Below, piece by piece: positions 5,613-9,014 of a stretch of DNA of 9,014 bases. Numbering within the stretch: the first letter of the stretch is position 1; the number at the start of each line of letters is the position of its first letter. The stretch comes from Muricomes sp. (GTDB lineage: Bacteria; Bacillota; Clostridia; Lachnospirales; Lachnospiraceae), in NCBI GenBank assembly GCA_020024675.1, contig JAHHTM010000036.1:1-9014 (forward strand). The letters are read 5' to 3'. Both the position numbers and the translations under genes were made by a program. The notes below the pieces were generated by a model. It did no database searches and was not told where the DNA came from. It saw nothing but the letters and a program-made list of their open reading frames with translations.

Positions 5613-6755
5613 ATGAAACATAACAATATGTTAGCCATGATCCTAGCCGGTGGAAGAGGATCTCGCTTGCATGATTTAACTAACAAAGTGGCCAAACCGG
5701 CAGTTTCATATGGCGGTAAATACCGCATTGTCGATTTCCCATTAAGCAACTGTGCAAACAGTGGTATTGATGTAGTTGGTGTACTTACACAATATGAATC
5801 TATTTTACTGAACAGCTACGTTGCTGCAGGACGCCGTTGGGGTCTTGACACTGTCAACAGTGGAGTATATGTATTACCTCCTCGTGAAAAAGCTGACACT
5901 GGTCTCGACGTTTACAGAGGCACTGCAGACGCTATTTCTCAGAATATTGACTTTATCGACTCTTTTTCACCAGAATATGTCCTAATTCTCTCTGGTGACC
6001 ACATTTACAAGATGGATTACGCCAAGATGCTTGCTTATCATAAAGAACATCATGCCGATGCAACAATCGCTGTCATTGAAGTTCCTATGAAAGAAGCCAG
6101 CCGTTTTGGAATTATGAACACCAACAAAGAGTCTGGCAGAATTGTTGAGTTCGAGGAAAAACCTGCTGAACCTAAGAGCAATCTTGCTTCTATGGGTATT
6201 TATATTTTCAATTGGAAACTTCTTCGCGAAATGCTTATTTCGGATATGAATAACGAAAATTCAAACCACGACTTTGGTAAAGACATCATTCCTACCATGC
6301 TTGGAAACGGAAAAGATCTTTATGCGTATGAATTCAGTGGATATTGGAAAGATGTAGGAACTATTGATTCATTGTGGGAAGCAAACATGGATCTTCTCGA
6401 TGACAATAATACTTTGGATCTAAATGATCGTTCATGGAAGATCTATACAGAAGATGGATATACCCTTCCTCACTATATTGGACCTGATGCTGATATAAAT
6501 CATGCCTTTGTTACAGAAGGCTGTGCGATCAATGGTACTGTCAAAAATTCTGTACTATTTACAGGTGCTATCATACGTACCGGTGCACAGGTTATTGATA
6601 GTGTGCTTATGCCTGGCTCACTTGTTGAAGAAGGTGCGATTGTGACACGTGCTCTTGTTGCAGACGGAGTCAGAATTGGAAAAGGTGCTGTTGTTGGTTC
6701 AGCTGACAGCGAACACATCGAGCTGGTTTCTAAAAACGTAAAGGGGGAAGAATAA
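5613..6755 (+). CDS. glgC: Glucose-1-phosphate adenylyltransferase, catalytic subunit GlgC
   Basis: GlgC converts glucose-1-phosphate and ATP to ADP-glucose and pyrophosphate, the committing step of bacterial glycogen synthesis, in the cytosol. At 380 residues it is close to the Bacillus-type enzyme (about 387) and shorter than the E. coli one (431). The nucleotidyltransferase domain is complete: I-L-A-G-G-R-G-S-R-L (10-19), K-P-A-V-S-Y-G-G-K-Y-R-I-V-D-F (28-42), catalytic aspartate D129 in S-G-D-H-I-Y-K-M-D-Y (127-136), and K183 in F-E-E-K-P (180-184), which corresponds to the glucose-1-phosphate-binding lysine. The C-terminal part from about residue 280 has the hexapeptide-repeat character of a left-handed beta-helix. 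The ATG at 5613 has AGAGG (5601-5605) 7 bp upstream. It is followed after 1 bp by glgD, so the two are translated together. Confidence 0.97.
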   Translation: MKHNNMLAMILAGGRGSRLHDLTNKVAKPAVSYGGKYRIVDFPLSNCANSGIDVVGVLTQYESILLNSYVAAGRRWGLDTVNSGVYVLPPREKADTGLDVYRGTADAISQNIDFIDSFSPEYVLILSGDHIYKMDYAKMLAYHKEHHADATIAVIEVPMKEASRFGIMNTNKESGRIVEFEEKPAEPKSNLASMGIYIFNWKLLREMLISDMNNENSNHDFGKDIIPTMLGNGKDLYAYEFSGYWKDVGTIDSLWEANMDLLDDNNTLDLNDRSWKIYTEDGYTLPHYIGPDADINHAFVTEGCAINGTVKNSVLFTGAIIRTGAQVIDSVLMPGSLVEEGAIVTRALVADGVRIGKGAVVGSADSEHIELVSKNVKGEE

Positions 6756-6756
6756 G

Positions 6757-7872
6757 ATGAAAAAAGCATTTGGAATCATAAACCCTGCCGGAAATCACAT
6801 ATGGGTACAAGGGCTTCAGTCTTACCGTACAATCGGAGCATTTTCTTTCCTCGGAAGATATAGAGTTATTGACTTTCCAATCTCTAATTTAAGTAATAGT
6901 GGAATTGAACAGATACAGGTGTACACTCGAGACAACCCGCGTTCTCTTGTTGAGCATATTGGTACAGGACGTAATTACAATATCAACTCTAAAAGCGGAA
7001 AGCTCCGCACGCTTTTTGCTTCTAACAACTGTGACAATAAGATTTACAATACAGACATTGCCGCATTTGCTGAAAATCTTGAATGCATCGAGAGAATGAA
7101 CGAACCATATGTTGTGATCATACCTAGTTATATGGTCTACACACAGAATTTTAGTCCTCTAATCGAGGAACATATAGCATCTGGAGCTGATATTACTCTT
7201 CTTTATCACACAATAAATACTGCGAAAGAACACTTCCTTAATTGCGATTACCTTGATCTAAATCCTCAAAACGGTGTCCTTTCTATACACAAAAATCGAG
7301 GAACAGAAGACACTCGTAAAATTTTCATGGATACATATATCATGAAAACAGAGCTATTCATTGAACTAATCAAAAAAGCTCAATCTACATCCTCCATGTA
7401 CACACTTGCACAGATCGTAAACAGCCAGTGTGACAAGCTCAATATTCTTGCAGCACCTCATGAAGGATATTTTGCAGCAATTACCGACTTTAAGAGTTAT
7501 TTTGATGCAAACATTTCACTGATCAGTAATAGTACAACAAGGAAATTATTTGACATTAACTGGCCGATCTATACACGTACAAATGACTCCTGCCCAACCA
7601 AATATGCAAACTCTGCACAAATGAAGTGTTGTGTTATTTCTAATGGTTGTTCAATTGCAGGTACAGTTGAAAATTCAGTAGTTGGCCGTGGATGTATTAT
7701 TGAAGAAGGTGCTGTCGTTAAGAACTGTGTGCTCCTTCCTAGAGCAGTGATTGGAAAAAATGTACATATTGAAAACCAAGTTGTTGATAAAGCCGCAAAA
7801 ATTCTTCATGCTGAGGAAATTATCGATTCTAGCGAACAGCCTGGATATATCAAACGTAATGACATTTTATAA
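6757..7872 (+). CDS. glgD: Glycogen biosynthesis protein GlgD (degenerate GlgC-like regulatory subunit)
   Basis: GlgD is a paralog of GlgC that in Firmicutes pairs with it and raises or tunes ADP-glucose pyrophosphorylase activity. The 371-residue product is alignable throughout: G-R-Y-R-V-I-D-F-P-I-S-N-L-S-N-S-G-I (33-50) mirrors the same segment of GlgC. The catalytic features are missing: the GGRGSRL loop is replaced by P-A-G-N-H-I-W (10-16), the S-G-D-H-I-Y-K-M-D-Y segment is I-P-S-Y-M-V-Y-T-Q-N (122-131) with no aspartate at the catalytic position, and the F-E-E-K-P lysine motif is absent. The C-terminus (from about residue 290) keeps the hexapeptide beta-helix. So it is presumably non-catalytic. 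It starts 1 bp after the glgC stop, with AAGGGGG (6741-6747) inside glgC as ribosome site, and is followed by a strong terminator. Confidence 0.95.
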   Translation: MKKAFGIINPAGNHIWVQGLQSYRTIGAFSFLGRYRVIDFPISNLSNSGIEQIQVYTRDNPRSLVEHIGTGRNYNINSKSGKLRTLFASNNCDNKIYNTDIAAFAENLECIERMNEPYVVIIPSYMVYTQNFSPLIEEHIASGADITLLYHTINTAKEHFLNCDYLDLNPQNGVLSIHKNRGTEDTRKIFMDTYIMKTELFIELIKKAQSTSSMYTLAQIVNSQCDKLNILAAPHEGYFAAITDFKSYFDANISLISNSTTRKLFDINWPIYTRTNDSCPTKYANSAQMKCCVISNGCSIAGTVENSVVGRGCIIEEGAVVKNCVLLPRAVIGKNVHIENQVVDKAAKILHAEEIIDSSEQPGYIKRNDIL

Positions 7873-7895
7873 AGATTAAATCACAATTTAAATTA

Positions 7896-7939
7896 CGGAT
7901 AGATTCCAAAGTTTTTATTTTGGAATCTACCCGTTTTTT
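7896..7939 (+). terminator. Intrinsic terminator of glgC-glgD
   Basis: A 15-position stem (arms 7896-7910 and 7919-7933, one A-C mismatch) with an 8-nt loop is followed directly by six T residues (7934-7939). It sits 24 bp after the glgD stop codon and separates glgCD from map. Confidence 0.93.
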
Positions 7940-7966
7940 AATGCGAATATACATCCAATTATGATA

Positions 7967-7995
7967 TGGTAATTCTTTTCTGATTATGATAGAAT
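7967..7995 (+). promoter_or_regulatory. Candidate promoter for map
   Basis: TAGAAT (7990-7995) preceded by TG one base upstream forms an extended -10 element (TGATAGAAT). The matching -35 position (TGGTAA, 7967-7972, 17-bp spacing) is weak, as expected for extended -10 promoters. Transcription would begin near 8002. A second possible -10, TATAAA (8025-8030), has no recognisable -35. The gene must have its own promoter because a strong terminator lies upstream. Confidence 0.45.
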
Positions 7996-8031
7996 AAAAG
8001 AGATTTAAAACATTTATTGTTTTCTATAAAT

Positions 8032-8049
8032 GCGGAATATATCGTCCGC
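8032..8049 (+). other. Small hairpin in the map leader
   Basis: GCGGA (8032-8036) and TCCGC (8045-8049) can form a 5-bp, mostly GC stem with an 8-nt loop in the map leader, ending 12 bp before the ribosome site. It is a GC patch in an otherwise very AT-rich leader. There is no T-run after it, so it is not a terminator. Function unknown and possibly none. Confidence 0.3.
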
Positions 8050-8077
8050 TAATGTTTATATAAGGAGATGTATTTTC

Positions 8078-8941
8078 ATGGAAAGAAATGCACTTTGCTG
8101 GTGTGGCAGCGGAAAAAAATACAAAAAATGCCACATGGTTATCGAAGAAAAAATTCAACTTCATGCTGAAAAGGGTGAAATTGTACCTAGTCGTAAATTA
8201 TTAAAGACGCCTGCTCAGATTGAAAAAATCAAAGCAAGTGCCGCTCTTAATACACTTGTTTTGGATGAAGTTTCTCGTCAAATTCATGCCGGAATGAGCA
8301 CAGATGAAATTGATAAAATCGTATACGATGTCACAACTTCTCATGGTGGAATTCCAGCACCACTCAATTACGAAGGCTTCCCAAAGAGTGTGTGTACTTC
8401 TATTAACAACGAAATTTGTCATGGTATTCCTGACAAAGAGCACATTCTAAAAGAAGGCGATATTATCAATGTTGATGTATCGACAATTCTTGACGGATAC
8501 TTTTCTGATGCTTCCAGAATGTTCACGATTGGAAAGGTTTCTGAACGTGCTGAGAAGCTTGTTCGTGTTACAGAAGAGTGTGTAGAACTTGGTCTTGCTG
8601 CGGCAAAACCTTGGGGACATTTAGGTGACATTGCATACGCTATCAACAAACATGCTCAGGAAAATGGTTACTCTGTTGTTGAAGATATCGGAGGACATGG
8701 AATTGGTCTTCAGTTCCATGAAGATCCTTTTGTAAGTTATGTAACACCAAAAGGAAGTGAGATGCTTCTTGTTCCAGGTATGATGTTTACGATCGAACCT
8801 ATGATCAATGAAGGAAGTCCTGATTTCTTCGTAGATGAAGATAATGACTGGACAGTATATACTGTTGATGACGGTTTATCTGCCCAGATTGAATATATGG
8901 TTCTTGTTACAGAAACTGGCGTAGAAGTATTAACTAAATAA
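8078..8941 (+). CDS. map: Type I methionine aminopeptidase with N-terminal SEC-C zinc motif
   Basis: Methionine aminopeptidase removes the initiator methionine from nascent proteins in the cytosol. The chosen start at 8078 gives 287 residues and is preceded by AAGGAG (8062-8067) at 10 bp; an in-frame ATG at 8030 lacks a ribosome site and would add 16 non-family residues through the leader hairpin. Residues 4-20 (N-A-L-C-W-C-G-S-G-K-K-Y-K-K-C-H-M) are a SEC-C-type zinc motif with C7, C9, C18 and H19, likely to help ribosome docking or metal binding. The catalytic domain follows, with metal ligands D133, D144, H207, E240 and E272, plus H115 and H214 matching the substrate-site histidines. The usual E-H-T after the last ligand reads E-Y-M, a minor variation. 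It is flanked by terminators on both sides, so it is monocistronic, not in the usual secY-adk-map ribosomal protein operon. Confidence 0.96.
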   Translation: MERNALCWCGSGKKYKKCHMVIEEKIQLHAEKGEIVPSRKLLKTPAQIEKIKASAALNTLVLDEVSRQIHAGMSTDEIDKIVYDVTTSHGGIPAPLNYEGFPKSVCTSINNEICHGIPDKEHILKEGDIINVDVSTILDGYFSDASRMFTIGKVSERAEKLVRVTEECVELGLAAAKPWGHLGDIAYAINKHAQENGYSVVEDIGGHGIGLQFHEDPFVSYVTPKGSEMLLVPGMMFTIEPMINEGSPDFFVDEDNDWTVYTVDDGLSAQIEYMVLVTETGVEVLTK

Positions 8942-8950
8942 AAAATTTTC

Positions 8951-8985
8951 AATACAGCAGTTTACATAACTGCTGTATTTTATTG
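8951..8985 (+). terminator. Intrinsic terminator of map
   Basis: A perfect 12-bp stem (8951-8962 with 8968-8979) closes a 5-nt loop, TACAT, and runs into a T-rich tail (TTTTATTG). It begins 9 bp after the map stop codon. Its A-rich upstream side (AAAAATTTTC) means it may also work weakly in the other direction for any leftward gene beyond the right edge. Confidence 0.9.
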
Positions 8986-9014
8986 TATCTTGCAAAAGAT
9001 AATAAAATCCCTTC

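Noticed and set aside
5483..5749. Minus-strand open frame of 88 codons spanning the pfk-glgC spacer and the start of glgC
   Set aside because: It runs antisense through the conserved glgC N-terminus, has no recognisable motif and no convincing ribosome site, and would cover the glgC promoter.
7958..7991. Nine-base direct repeat ATTATGATA at 7958-7966 and 7983-7991 upstream of map
   Set aside because: Only two AT-rich copies 25 bp apart; one overlaps the candidate -10. Not enough to call an operator.
8030..8077. Upstream in-frame ATG of map at 8030
   Set aside because: No ribosome site precedes it, the extra 16 residues do not resemble the family, and AAGGAG at 8062-8067 clearly serves the ATG at 8078.
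8986..9001. Small hairpin TATCTT-GCAA-AAGATA at the right edge
   Set aside because: Only six mostly A-T pairs without a T-run, directly behind a much stronger terminator; probably chance.
1..9014. An undescribed defence, mobile or biosynthetic system
   Set aside because: Every sizeable reading frame is a recognisable housekeeping gene, spacers are short, and no arrays, terminal repeats, integrases or toxin-antitoxin-like pairs are visible.

Overview
The window reads as ordinary chromosomal core DNA from an AT-rich, low-GC Gram-positive anaerobe, most likely a Clostridia member of the Lachnospiraceae type. This is inferred from strong AGGAGG-like ribosome binding sites, near-consensus sigma-A promoters, transketolase split into two subunit genes, a glgC-glgD pair, a dnaX-ybaB-recR cluster, and a methionine aminopeptidase carrying a SEC-C zinc motif. 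Species cannot be assigned by eye. I see no phage, transposon, CRISPR, tRNA or rRNA signal.

Layout: the left part (1-5381) is transcribed leftward. Read in the direction of transcription, the order is pfk, dnaX, ybaB/ebfC and recR, then a new near-perfect promoter followed by the two transketolase genes (N-subunit, then C-subunit, which runs off the left edge). Gaps of 25, 2 and 93 bp between pfk, dnaX, ybaB and recR suggest one transcription unit mixing glycolysis with replication and repair. The right part (5613-8941) is transcribed rightward: glgC and glgD (1 bp apart), a strong terminator, then map (type I methionine aminopeptidase) and another strong terminator just before the right edge.

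How the genes work together: pfk commits fructose-6-phosphate to glycolysis; transketolase exchanges carbon between glycolysis and the pentose phosphates; GlgC/GlgD divert glucose-1-phosphate into ADP-glucose for glycogen. The pfk and glgC promoters face away from each other across a 231-bp region holding a perfect 7+1+7 palindrome and a second inverted repeat over the glgC -35 box, so burning and storing sugar may be regulated from one spacer. DnaX, YbaB and RecR are the replication clamp-loader subunit, a nucleoid-associated protein and a recombinational repair factor, a classic bacterial cluster.

No stretch over 300 bp lacks a gene; the longest gaps are pfk-glgC (231 bp) and glgD-map (205 bp), both described below. 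I did not find evidence for an undescribed system. The best leads are candidate regulatory palindromes, an atypical phosphofructokinase active site and the degenerate GlgD subunit.
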